From Symsagittifera roscoffensis (lineage: Eukaryota > Xenacoelomorpha > Acoela > Convolutidae), in the NCBI RefSeq assembly GCF_963678635.1, contig NC_087069.1, forward strand, positions 9,693,206 through 9,757,205: 64,000 nucleotides of DNA, given 5' to 3'. Shown here piece by piece: positions 25,546 to 35,532 of the stretch (the stretch's first letter is position 1; every line of letters starts with the position of its first letter). A program made the translations under genes and the position numbers. The notes below the pieces were generated by a model, which worked only from the letters and a program-made list of their open reading frames with translations, made no database searches and was not told the DNA's origin.

Positions 25546-26348
25546 GGGCGCATGCATTATCCACAATTGGTCGCGTTGGCCTTTTTCAAACTCCTCAGTT
25601 TTTGCAGAATAAGATGACATATAAAATAACCTAGAAATTATAACTTATGAGTAGATGGTTTAAACTATACATCATCATTAACAATAATTTTTTAAGATCT
25701 CTCAGGAGAAAAAGACGGCCTAAGCACTAAAATTTTATGCTTTTCTGAGAAGTCGGTATAAAAAGGTGCCACTAGTAAAATTCATGATTACACTCGATGT
25801 ATTTGTTTGAAATTAGTTAGAGATTGTTTAAAAAAATTATTGAAATTACCCAACTCTAATGGTTCATTTTCTGAGCCAGAACCTAACTCGGTGAAAGTCG
25901 ACTTTTTCGCGGAAGAATCTACCCCAACCACATAATTTTTTTTGGCAGAAATAATCTAAATTCTCCGAAATTTTGCCTCGAGGACCTCGATCTGCTGCTT
26001 GTAACAGAAATCTTATTCAGACCTTAATTTTTGCAGACTAACCTCTATTTGGCCAAAATAAATCACGTAAAATTTAAAAAATCAAGTCGCACCGCCAAAA
26101 CATGATATTGAATGTAATCAGCTTTTGTAATCAATGTTTAGCCCTCATCCAATTTTTTTTGGATAAATGATCTACATTTGTGGAAACGCAGTTGGTCAGT
26201 AGAGCTTTTCATAAAAACTTAAAATTTTTGGAGCTTATTTTCTCTAAAACAATGTATATAAACGTTAAAACCACAAATAATAATTTTGCAACACCAAGCA
26301 TGAACAGCGGTTATCAGTTTCAAAATATCAGTTTACGTTGAACTCTTT
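25546..26348. other. Downstream flank of the Rab gene
   Basis: AT-rich sequence downstream (minus-strand sense) of the Rab stop codon at 26349. It should include the 3' untranslated region and poly(A) site, but no unambiguous AATAAA was pinned down. No other gene is seen. Confidence 0.45.
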
Positions 26349-26557
26349 TCAACTTTTCGAACAACAGCCTCCTTTAGCCTTCACCTCTTGACCTTCCTTC
26401 AGTTGAATGGTGTCGGCATTTGTGTTTTTGATGTTGCTCGTTTTGTTCACGCGGTGTATCTCTTCGATCAAATCGTTCATGGCGTTCTCAACGTTGTCCG
26501 AGCTAAGAGCACTGGTCTCGAAAAAGTTGGCGTTGATTGTGCGCGCAAAGGAGACGC
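26349..26557 (-). CDS. Rab-family GTPase, last coding exon
   Basis: Minus-strand exon with acceptor TTCATTGTCTAG just upstream (26558 and above) and stop TGA at 26351-26349. It encodes 68 residues starting GVSFARTINANFFETSALSS, whose ETSAL is the G5 motif contacting the guanine base. An amphipathic final helix (ENAMNDLIEEIHRV) and a variable tail follow, ending GGCCSKS. The paired cysteines are a typical Rab prenylation site of CCxxx type, so the protein should be geranylgeranylated and membrane-bound. The phase-1 junction completes a Gly codon with the exon at 26972-27187. The exon is GC-richer than the introns, as expected for real coding sequence. Confidence 0.95.
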
Positions 26558-26971
26558 CTAGACAATGAATAAAATTATAAAAATTAGAAATTGATAGAAA
26601 AACAGGAAAAATAAAAAAAGTTGTTTGAAAATATTTTTTCTTGAAAGATTGGTCAATTTTTTTGGTAACATATTTTTATCAGCTCTTAAAATGGCAAGCG
26701 TTAATAAAGCAATTTTGAAAAAAGAGAGCTGAGCGATGGTGTGAAGTAGTCGGTTTCTAACCGTCGGAGCTTCACATAATAAACCATTTGAAACCTTTTG
26801 AATATTTTGAAACCTACAATTAATGAAAGTTTTCAAGACCTCTTAGATCAAAAAAATTGTGCATTTTTTTCTTTGATCTTAATATTGTTTATTGTTGGAA
26901 GACAAGATGACAAAATTAGTATAAGAATTGAGAAAAAAACTATCAGGAAACTAGGAGAGAAGTTGAGTCAC
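26558..26971 (-). other. Rab gene intron, 414 bp
   Basis: GT donor (GGTGACTC) at 26971 and AG acceptor (TTGTCTAG) at 26558, read on the minus strand, phase 1. The content is AT-rich; the 92-codon minus frame and 65-codon plus frame inside it are chance frames running out of the exons. Confidence 0.9.
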
Positions 26972-27187
26972 CTTCCGAAATGTCCACAGCCCTGACATCC
27001 TCCAGGTCATTCTTGTTGCCAATCAACAGGTACACACACTTCATAGGGTCACATCCGTTTTCCTTGGCCACTGTGAACCACGACTTCAGTTGTTCGAAAG
27101 AGTGGTGGTTGGTGATGTCATAGACTAGTATTACACCATGGGCACCTCGGAAGTAGACTTTGTTCAGACTCTTGAATCGCTCCTGAC
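26972..27187 (-). CDS. Rab-family GTPase, central exon
   Basis: Minus-strand exon of 216 bp between acceptor TCTCTGTTCCAG and donor GGTGACTC, phase 1 at both ends. It encodes QERFKSLNKVYFRGAHG, which completes the WDTAGQE switch II motif split across the intron; then ILVYDITNHHSFEQLKSW, the Rab core strand and helix; and the G4 motif GNKNDLED. The residues are typical of Rab rather than Ras, Rho or Arf proteins, but the subfamily cannot be named with confidence. The upstream intron carries the 18.9-kb retroelement. Confidence 0.95.
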
Positions 27188-30100
27188 CTGGAACAGAGAT
27201 AAAAAATTGCAAAAAAAATGAACAAATATAAAAAAAAACACATACAAAAGAATTGCAAAAAAGTGCAAAAAAAAAACAAATGAAAATCAGTTTCAAAAGC
27301 TTAGTCTATTGATTTCAGAAAAAAATGCTAACAAACAAAATTAAAAAATTACAAAGGTTAATTTAATTACTTAATAATAATCAGAGCAAATTTTGTAAAA
27401 CTAAACAAATGAAAAAGAGCTTCAAAGGATAATCTAATAATTTCAGAGAAAAAATTGCAAAAAAAAACAAAAAAATTTGCAGAACAGCTTCAAGTCTTTT
27501 GTTTTTATTTGCAATTGTAAGAATAAGTTAAATTCCTTTGAAATATGAAAAATTAGTTAAAAACTCGGCAACAGACACTTGGAAAATTGTCAGTGAACAC
27601 GTTTTTCTAGCACAAAGTTAGTAATTTCTTTTACTCATTTTCAAAACTGTTCCAAAAGTAAATACTTTCTAGGTTTTCTATAAAGAGGCTTAAGTTTTTG
27701 CTTTTTTCACTGCGATAAAAGTTTTGAAGTCAAATTCGGTTCTTAAAGTTTTTTTTGAAAGTTTTTTTGTTTTTGATGCTGGGTTTGCAAAAAAAAATGA
27801 AAAACAAATCAAAAATTAACAAGACTAAATCAAGAGTCTTAAAGGAGATACGGAAAGTCTTTATATCAAAAAAGAACCCAAAACGCCAAAATTTATGTAT
27901 ATTTTCTAAGTTGATCTAATTTTTAAAAAAAGGGTCAAACAAGTTCTTAATGGAGATACAGAAAAGTTTTATATCAAGAGAGAGCCCAAAAATTCCAATA
28001 TAATTTTACAGATATAATATTGCCTTTTTTTCAACTCGCATCAGTTGCTGTTGTTAATATTTTATTGAGGTTTTTATACGCAAAAAAAAACACTGCTTTG
28101 AAAGTACTGTTCAAAGTGTAATTAAATTATCGACCTATTGCTTGAAACAAATTTGGTTTTTCCTACAACAACGCAACAATTAGCCAGGTGGCGTGAATAT
28201 GACTCCAATTTTTTTTTCTTTTAGTCTTTGAATCCACGCGGTGCAGTATTTTTCAAAATAAAAACTTCCTTGAAATTACATACAAAAATTTGACCTATAA
28301 AGAAGATCAAAAATAGGTTTTTTAAGTCAAACAAAGAAAGCTACTTCAAATCTTACGTTTTTGAGTAACTATTTCTCAGAAACTAGTAAATATGCAACAA
28401 CAGCAGTGGTCTAAATAAAGACTACTTAAGCAAAGTTTCTTTTTGAAAAATTTAACATTTTACTAAAGAACATCCAAAAAAATTCACAAAAAAATTAGCA
28501 AAAAAAGTTTTCCTTAAAAATAGAACGCTAAACCTGCGGAAAAAAAAAACGGTGGGAAAAGATTGAATTAATTAACTCATTTACGGTTCAATCGTCTTAA
28601 TAAATCCTAGAAATTAGATTGTGAACTTTAAATTTTTTAAACGAAAGTCTTTTCTTAGGACGTTTGTATCTTTTTAAACTTCCTGTTCACTGATTATTAT
28701 TAAAAAATGATTGCCAATTTTTGCTCAAGTAGCAGAGAATCTTTCGACCAGATTTGTTAAGAAAAAGGAATCTTTTTCATTCATTTGTGAAATCAAATTT
28801 GATTTTTTGCAAGGAGAGCACTATGATGGCATGAGTTCACTGGTTAAAAATCTCATTTTTAGCAACAAAATTCTAATAGCACAAAAATTTGAGGTCAGCT
28901 TCTGAGCAAATTTGTCTAATTTAGTCACAACTAAAATTTTTCTGGCCAGTTTTTTTCTCGATTCTTACTTTAAAAATTTTAAAAGTAGATATGGGACCAA
29001 ATGCGTTTAAACAATTCCACATTTTCGACCTCACTGTTTTCTTTCAGGGGGTCAAAAAATTTTGAAAGAAAACAACCTACGCTATAGTTTTTTCCCACTT
29101 AATTAGCTTTTTTTTCAATTTTGTGTTGAGCTGAAACAAAAGAAATTCATGGCAGTTGGAGAAGATCAACAAACGCAGACAAACAGAAAAAAACTTGCGA
29201 CTTGTAAAGTAAAAATAAATGCCCTTGCAACATTTTTTTGGATAACACGAACAATTTATGTTTGACACATTTTGCTAAAATTAACTTCTGGACAGTTTGA
29301 GAAAACTGGATCCTTTAGTAAAATTTTTAGCTCTCTGGTTAATCAGATAATTAAATTCAGTTTTTGAATGTAGAGGTCAATCACGGTTTTGTGACATGTA
29401 CAATTTTGCTGTTCGATAGTGGAGTTTGCTTTCTTTTTAAAGAAATAAATGAAACAAACTTAAAAAGAAATCAAAATTCAAACCGCGATCAAAAATCAAT
29501 AATAAGGTTGGACAAGATTTTTTTCCTAAATAAAAATCAAAAAATCATCAAGGCCTACATAAGAGTACTCACTAGAATCTTTTTACTAGAATAACTTTAA
29601 AATTATTTCCGAGAAGTCGGAACATGAAATGAAGGCAAATGTACAACTTTTGTTGTGTAATATTCTTGTTTCTTATTTTTTTTTTTGAAAAGTGATCGAG
29701 TTAAAAAAAGAACACGAGAAAAAGCAACAACAAATAGTTAAAAAGCGTTAAAATTCCAGAAGATGTATGATTGGGAAGTTGGTCACTTAGAATTTTTTGT
29801 TTAACTCAGTTTGAAAATCTGAAATATGTCAGTTTTTGCTCATATTAAGAAGACTTGTTTGATCGATTTGTGAATCTGAATCACGACTACTAGGGTTTTA
29901 TAATGAAACCACACTTGATGCCCTACGAAATTGCGTTAGTGAGTGAGAATTGAGTTAGTGAGAAATTGAAAAATGAAAAAAAAAAACGAACTTATCCATA
30001 GTTCTTTTCCACTCTTCGAGATTGGTCAGAAAAACGAGAATGGTCGGTTCTTGGGCAATGAGCAAAAAAATTATCCGAACGCCATTTTTTTCGAAATATG

Positions 30101-31133
30101 TTTATTTTTGTGTGGCGAGTAGAGAAATGTAGTTTATCCTGAAAACATTATCAATGGGTTTAGTAAACTGTAGCCACTGTTGCAAGTCAACAAAATATTT
30201 TTGAACGACTTTCTTTGAGTATTGTGTTTTTGGAAAATGCTCAATGAAACCTTTTAAAAAGAATTAGAAGCCTAATGGATGCTTCTTGTTTTTGAATTAA
30301 TTAATTAAGGCAAAAAATTTGACACCGGTTTTTTTCGACACCAAAAAAACCTGTTTGAAATACTTTGACGGCTATCATATCTCGACTGATATGGCTTAAA
30401 AACTCATTAACTGAAAGATTTAGGAATGGGCTATCCTATCTAGGTTTGTGAGTAACTAAAGTGCAGTGTTCCATATAACGACAACATAAGGATTTGTTGT
30501 AGTTTCAAACTTTTGTCAGATTCTTTTTTCATAGCAATACCGAAATCAATCATCTTTATTGTTTTCCTCGGAGCTTAGGGTGCTTTTTTATACATATAAA
30601 CATATATAAATTTGCTATCTCTAAGCCACTGTGTACCATGGGTTAAAAATTGTCTTTTTTAAATGAATTTTTGGCTCTTTAACTATTCAACCAATCGAGT
30701 TGTTTTGTATTGTTAGCTTTTGTTCACTTAGTCTAATTGTCATGGAACTCGGCATGCTAATTAGCACAAATAAGCACTTCTTGTTATCAGATACAATCGC
30801 TTAATATCATTAGTTATTAATTACTAATTCAATCCTTTAATATTAATAATTACAGGTAAATATTGAGTAGTGCAGAAAGCCGCTCAAGGCTATAGCGCTA
30901 TATCTTCTTCAAACCAGGCATGCTGTAGGAAAACCTCATTCAAGAATAGATTTGATAGAAACAGCGTGACCAATGAATCTGCCAACAGAGAATACCAGAA
31001 ACTGGCGCAAACCAAATTGATGGTGATGATGATCATCATCATGATGAAAATAATTGTTTTTGTCTGTTGGAAGCGATGGGGGACGAGTGAGAAATGAATA
31101 GAAACCCAATTTTTCCTAATAAACATTACCTAA
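27188..31133 (-). other. Rab large intron, part 3' to the retroelement
   Basis: AT-rich intron sequence of the Rab gene (minus-strand sense) between the acceptor at 27188 and the hAT-type MITE. Small frames (28711-28905, 29364-29594) carry no domain. The 30870-31097 interval is more GC-balanced and has a 75-codon plus frame with a hydrophobic C-terminal stretch, which I could not assign. Confidence 0.6.
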
Positions 31134-31141
31134 GCTTAACA

Positions 31142-31575
31142 CAGGGGCGGACTTAGGGTAGCGGGCGGGGGGGGGGGGTGCAGGGGCGGATTCGACCTCC
31201 TGCCGACCCAAAGGGTCCCCCCTTTGGTACTTTTTAAGAAATCCAATTTTGGCCGACCGACCCTTAAATTTTTTTAAAGGCGCCTTCGGTGCCAATAGAT
31301 ACTAATTTTGAGGGGGGATTGCTCGGCAAAAAAACGCGATTTTTTGGTCAAATTTTTCCAAAAGTGCCTAAAAACGCCTTCTTAGCCTGTTTTTTCAAAA
31401 TTTTGCGTGCGTCGCAGAAAGTTTGGCCAAAACAGGTACTAAACAGTGCTTAGGGAGAGCTCAAAAAATCAATTGGGACGACCTAAAAAAAAGGTCGACA
31501 AAATTTTCGAAATTTGTCGAATTTTTTTGAAAAACCGCCCCCCCCCCCCTCGAGAGAATCCTAGATCCGCCCCTG
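31142..31575 (-). mobile_element. hAT-type MITE with perfect 8-bp target duplication
   Basis: The ends are CAGGGGCGGACTTAGG and, at the other side, CCTAGATCCGCCCCTG. Both flanks carry the identical 8-bp GCTTAACA (31134-31141 and 31576-31583), the signature of hAT-superfamily transposition. It contains a G run (31167-31178) and a C run (31538-31549) that could pair. A second terminus-like CAGGGGCGGATTCG occurs 39 bp inside the left end, suggesting terminal duplication or nesting. It lies inside the Rab intron about 140 bp from the retroelement and has no transposase gene. Strand is given relative to the family member at 6300-6611. Confidence 0.93.
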
Positions 31576-31920
31576 GCTTAACATGTTGCGTTCTGAAGGT
31601 TTGAGGATTATGGATCATTGACTCTTCTTCCTACACGATAGAAATAATTATTTTAAATTCGTTGTAACTAAAAATTTTAAGATGTTCTCTACAATGACAA
31701 GACGTTTTTTTGTAACTTTTTGAGTTAGGACCGAAGTGTATAACTCATAGAGTAATTTCGGATAGGGTACACCGTCTGCTCGTCACGCTATCTTATTTTC
31801 GGCCGGATAGATTCGTGCAACTTCTTAGTCTAATACCGATCCTAATCTTACTCTTATACTATCTAGTCTCAGGTTGTTTAACTAGTCTCTGCTAGGCTCA
31901 ATAGATCTAGGGTATACTGG

Positions 31921-31926
31921 TTTATT
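31921..31926 (-). promoter_or_regulatory. Poly(A) signal AATAAA in the 3' LTR
   Basis: The minus strand reads GCCGCAATAAACCAG about midway through the LTR, where the R region would be expected to end. The same motif is at 50383-50378 in the other LTR. Because the element is in the same sense as the Rab gene, this signal could act on read-through host transcripts. Confidence 0.6.
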
Positions 31927-31987
31927 GCGGCTGCTGAAGTACTCGGGAGAGTCCAACTAATTTCTAAGTTAAATTCAAATCTCTCTG

Positions 31988-32015
31988 GTGCTGAAATTAC
32001 AAGTAATTTCAGCAC
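31988..32015 (-). other. Perfect 13-bp stem hairpin in the LTR
   Basis: GTGCTGAAATTAC is followed by two bases and then its exact reverse complement GTAATTTCAGCAC. It is present unchanged in both LTRs (also 50445-50472). It lies upstream of AATAAA in the element's sense, so it falls in U3 or R and might form an RNA or cruciform structure. Its role is unknown. Confidence 0.85.
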
Positions 32016-32130
32016 TTACAAATAAGTGGGTTGTTAGTTAGATGGATCATGATTGGTTAGTATTAAATACTTTACATTGGTAAAATATCTAATTTATCCA
32101 ATCATAAAATGTAGTTTAGATCAGGTTCCA

Positions 32131-32140
32131 CCCATCCGGG
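32131..32140 (-). other. Weak polypurine tract next to the 3' LTR
   Basis: Immediately upstream of the 3' LTR (minus strand) the sequence reads CCCGGATGGG then TGGAACC. Only GGATGGG is polypurine, so as a plus-strand primer site it is short. The position is right, the composition only fair. Confidence 0.45.
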
Positions 32141-33739
32141 TTTTACAGAGTTTTTTAGAATAGTTCTTCTGTTATTTGAAGGATGGATGATGGACGTTGG
32201 TATTTGGCGAACATCATATTTCTCTTTCGTTTTCTCTTGTTAGAGAAGTTCCAGGAAGCTGGAATTAGGGACATCAGACGTTGTGTCTTCTTGTGACAAC
32301 GACTGAGTCTCCGCAACAAACTCAAATCTGATTTCAGAATGGTTGGCTATGTCAGGTTTTTCTGTTTCTCGTGAAGAGCTTCTTTTGTGTCTGATCTAGT
32401 TTGGGAATGGCGTGGAGATTGTGCGTGGAGGGGATGCCTGGTTACTCGGATCTGTACGTATACTTGAACATCGAGGTGGTCATTGGTCTAGTTCAATGAA
32501 GTCCTTTTCTGCGAAGTCAAGTCGTACTCTAAATTTTTTGAGTTGTGATTGTGAGCGGCATATCGATTGTAGTTGGCCATTCTTTCTCGAGTGTAGTGAG
32601 GTCGTTTTGTCTTTAGATGTTCGTCTTTGGTGTTGTGTTCTGATCTATGTTTTGCATAATGTAATTTACATTTTATAAAACTTTTATTAGTTTAATATTT
32701 TTTTATTATGATTGTAGTTAGTTGTTTTCACAAAAGCTTTTTATTTTAGTTCGGTTATTTTGAAGAGTTACTCACCCTTGAGTAGCTCTTATTAAAAATA
32801 GTGGTGGGTGCCACAAAGCGTGGATGTAGAGCGGTGGGTTAGGCCGGCTATAGAGCATGCTCAGGACGTCCTTCCTGGTGGGTTAGGCCAGGAGTGGGAG
32901 TATAATTGCATGCGGTTTTTGTGAGGGGTCCTGTTATGTGACAACGTTTTATGTTGGGTTTGTTGTGGTTTTTCTTATGTCTTGTTGGTTGTGTCCTTTT
33001 TTCAAAAATCAAATTGTTTGTGGTATGGGTTTGTCTTTCGACTTTTTTGTGTTTTATTATTTCTTTCTTAGACTTTATAATAGTCTTCAAAAGAATAAAT
33101 TATCCAGTTTAAACTGGGTTAATCCGGTTTGGGTACCGTTGGTTTCCTTTTCTTAGTCATGCTGTTATTCTATGATTTGTGGTGTTTTGTAAGCTGCGTT
33201 GGTTAGTGTTGTTTAGTGTATAATTCCTTTCCAACCGGGTTAAAGGAAAGTTTGAAACGTGTTATCTTGTGTTAGAGTTGTTGAGTGTGAAAACTTGAAA
33301 CTGAAATTCATTATTTTAAACAATTCTTCGTGGGCGAGCTGTGCGAGTGTGGATAGAATTTCTGTGCGAATGAATGGAAATATCAAAAGGTTAGTACTGC
33401 ATTTTCGTTTTATCAATTTACTACATAGAATTTTTAATTTTACTGCTATTTATTGGGAAAAATTAAGTTACAAATTTTCATCATAATTAGATTTACTGCT
33501 TGGGAAAAATTTTATAAATGAATTTACTGCATTGGTATTAAATTTATTTAATTTGTTGGTGCAAAAGATAAATATAATTTGAAATAGTTTGAAGAAGTTT
33601 TCGATTTTTTATTTTTCTTTTGTGAATTTTTTAGATGATTGTCGGATGAAGGCTAAAAATCTAAAGAAAACATGGATAAAGAATGGTGAGTTTCTAATAT
33701 TTTAATTAGTTAGTAATATGTATAATTCATACTTACCTG
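32141..33739 (-). other. 3' untranslated region of the retroelement
   Basis: About 1.6 kb between the last coding frame and the 3' LTR, keeping the element's strand bias (T and G rich on plus). It holds two copies of GGTGGGTTAGGCC (near 32836 and 32878), a 14-bp palindrome CCAGTTTAAACTGG (33104-33117), and no convincing long frame. The 80-codon minus frame at 32848-33090 starts at a non-ATG codon and is probably not a gene. Confidence 0.6.
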
Positions 33740-34066
33740 TTAGTCGTCAGGGAAAAAACCGTGGGGGAAGATGTCGTGGATGAGATCGGAAGTTGTTAGT
33801 AGTTTAGCTAGGATGCGGATGATATTTTTAGTCTGAAGCAGTGGCCAAAGCAATTGAAGTGCTTTAATGGTGGTTAGTTCTTCAGTGCCAACTGCAAACT
33901 CATAAGGTGTGTTTTGGATTAGATTATATAATTTGTGATTGAATTTAGTGTTGTGGATGAATTCTAAAATGGGGATTTCTATAGGTTGTACAAACTCGTG
34001 TGGGATAAGGAAGGGTCGGGATTCTTCGGCGTTGAAGGTCTTGGTGATGGGGCAAAAGATATACAT
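33740..34066 (-). CDS. C-terminal part of the unknown 486-residue protein, shifted frame
   Basis: A 108-residue frame starting at an internal ATG a few bases after the stop of the 486-residue frame. It stays open upstream of that ATG to about 34160, overlapping the end of the longer frame in another phase. In that overlap the peptide looks more protein-like here than in the frame of the longer ORF. The simplest reading is one protein of over 580 residues whose end has been moved into another phase by an indel around 34150-34180. No domain is recognised; the composition is mixed and globular-looking. Confidence 0.55.
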   Translation of the reverse strand: MYIFCPITKTFNAEESRPFLIPHEFVQPIEIPILEFIHNTKFNHKLYNLIQNTPYEFAVGTEELTTIKALQLLWPLLQTKNIIRILAKLLTTSDLIHDIFPHGFFPDD

Positions 34067-34071
34067 TTGGG

Positions 34072-35532
34072 TTATGGGATCATAATTTCGAAGAATACCA
34101 TGAAGGTTAGTATCTTTAATGCAAAAGTGAAGTTTAGAAAGAATGTTGAAGTGTATTTGGAATTAATGAATTGAAAACGATGGTGTGGTTGTCTAGAGGG
34201 TGTGTGTAGGTCAAAGTGATTTTGGATGAAACGATAATAACTATATGTGTGAGTTTGTTTAGTGCGCAACATAATATCATGTGAGCAGTGCAAATCTCTT
34301 TCGTGTGGTGCAAGGAAATGAAAGGTTAGTGAAAATATTTGGAAGCGTTCTTTAAAGCTTTCGTAGGCTTGTGTGTCTGTTAATGCTTCTGAAATAATGT
34401 GGTCAAACTTGCGATCGAAGATGTTTAGTGTAAATACATATGGTGTTTTGATGAAAAATTTCTCGATGATTTGTGGGTTAGCGAAGCGATCGTCGTCTAA
34501 GAATTGATCTTGGTTAGCTCTGATGATGTTATGATCGTAGTATTCTAGTGTATATTCATTAGCTCTAGGTGCAGTGTGTGTTTTTAGTAATTTTTTGTAT
34601 CCAACGTAAGTAAATTGTCTAGGTGTTAGTGGTGTAGTGAGTCGATATAGCATGTCCTTATTTCGTTCTATATCGATGTGAGTGCTAGATAAAGGTAAGC
34701 AAAGGGGATTAGTAAAATGATAATATGAGGTCCACGAAAGAGTGGGCATTAAAACATATTCGTCTACAAAGCTGCGTGTTTCGTTAGTGTCATGAGGGGT
34801 GTTTAAGGTGTATTGTGGAAATGAGGGTAAGGTGATAGCTAAAAATTCTTTTGTGTTAGTGTGTTTGGGATGGTTGATATATTCTTGTTTTGCTGGGAAA
34901 GGATGGTTGGGGAACTTTCTTTTAAAAGTGCGGTAAGCTCTATTAGTGTTGAGTGAAGATTCAGTAGATGTGGATGATGGTGCTAATGATTCAGTATAAA
35001 TTGAAGAGGGTGTAGGGGTAGGGGGGTTGGATGAATCTATTGTGGAAGAGATTTGGTTTATGGTGGGGGTGTTAAGGTGGTAGGGTTGTTGTTGGAGGGT
35101 AATAAAATTATCTAGTTCTGGGGAGATTCGGGGGGTGTCTGGAGAATGAGATGATTGGTCTGAATGAAGTGAGGAGTAGGTTGGGGTAACTTGGGAAGCA
35201 TAAGAGGGTGTAGAAGTGATTGGGTCAGGGTTATTTGGTAATATGGGTTGAAAAGGGGGTTGGGAAAAATTTGAAGAGTTATGAAAATTATTGGATGGGG
35301 ATGGTTCTGAGTCGGCGAATTCATCGGGGATTTCAATATTCGCGTTATTGAGTTGTGAGATGGAGTATAAAACTGAGATGTGTGAATTATTGTCGGAATT
35401 CATGCCTGATGTTACATTACTAGGTGGGAAATCGGGTGGCGGAAAAGCAAAAAGTGGTATTATTGGGATTGGAGTGGTGAGGTTGGTTGGGTGGGAATTT
35501 GATCGGTGTAGGGATCCAAGTTGTCGGCTCAT
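34072..35532 (-). CDS. Accessory protein of unknown function, 486 residues
   Basis: The ATG at 35532-35530 overlaps the TGA of the upstream envelope frame as ATGA, suggesting coupled termination and reinitiation. Residues 1 to about 200 are Ser/Thr/Pro/Asn-rich and likely disordered. From about residue 205 the sequence is globular-looking with many aromatic and charged residues (for example EYVLMPTLSWTSYYHF, FIKTPYVFTLNIFDRKF). No signal peptide, zinc motif or known retroviral domain is visible. The last 30 or so residues are probably out of frame (see 33740-34066). Being downstream of env, it may need a subgenomic or spliced mRNA, like accessory proteins of complex retroviruses; that is inference. 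Confidence 0.75.
   Translation of the reverse strand: MSRQLGSLHRSNSHPTNLTTPIPIIPLFAFPPPDFPPSNVTSGMNSDNNSHISVLYSISQLNNANIEIPDEFADSEPSPSNNFHNSSNFSQPPFQPILPNNPDPITSTPSYASQVTPTYSSLHSDQSSHSPDTPRISPELDNFITLQQQPYHLNTPTINQISSTIDSSNPPTPTPSSIYTESLAPSSTSTESSLNTNRAYRTFKRKFPNHPFPAKQEYINHPKHTNTKEFLAITLPSFPQYTLNTPHDTNETRSFVDEYVLMPTLSWTSYYHFTNPLCLPLSSTHIDIERNKDMLYRLTTPLTPRQFTYVGYKKLLKTHTAPRANEYTLEYYDHNIIRANQDQFLDDDRFANPQIIEKFFIKTPYVFTLNIFDRKFDHIISEALTDTQAYESFKERFQIFSLTFHFLAPHERDLHCSHDIMLRTKQTHTYSYYRFIQNHFDLHTPSRQPHHRFQFINSKYTSTFFLNFTFALKILTFMVFFEIMIP

Larger units (their letters stand above)
31721..32130 (-). repeat. 3' LTR (410 bp)
   Basis: Direct repeat of 50178-50587 with two substitutions over 410 bp. 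The boundaries are fixed by loss of identity on both sides and by the terminal TGAGTTAGG...GGTTCCA, which has TG and CA ends on either strand. On the minus strand it contains an AATAAA (31926-31921) and a 28-nt near-perfect hairpin (31988-32015). Confidence 0.98.

Noticed and set aside
30870..31126. Plus-strand 75-codon frame with a C-terminal hydrophobic stretch, considered as a SNARE-like tail-anchored exon
   Set aside because: The hydrophobic part comes from ATG/ATC triplet repeats and the upstream part does not keep SNARE heptads. Evidence is too weak to call.
32848..33090. 80-codon minus frame in the 3' untranslated region
   Set aside because: Begins at TTG, Lys/His/Thr-rich low complexity, and has no overlap or coupling with the other element genes.
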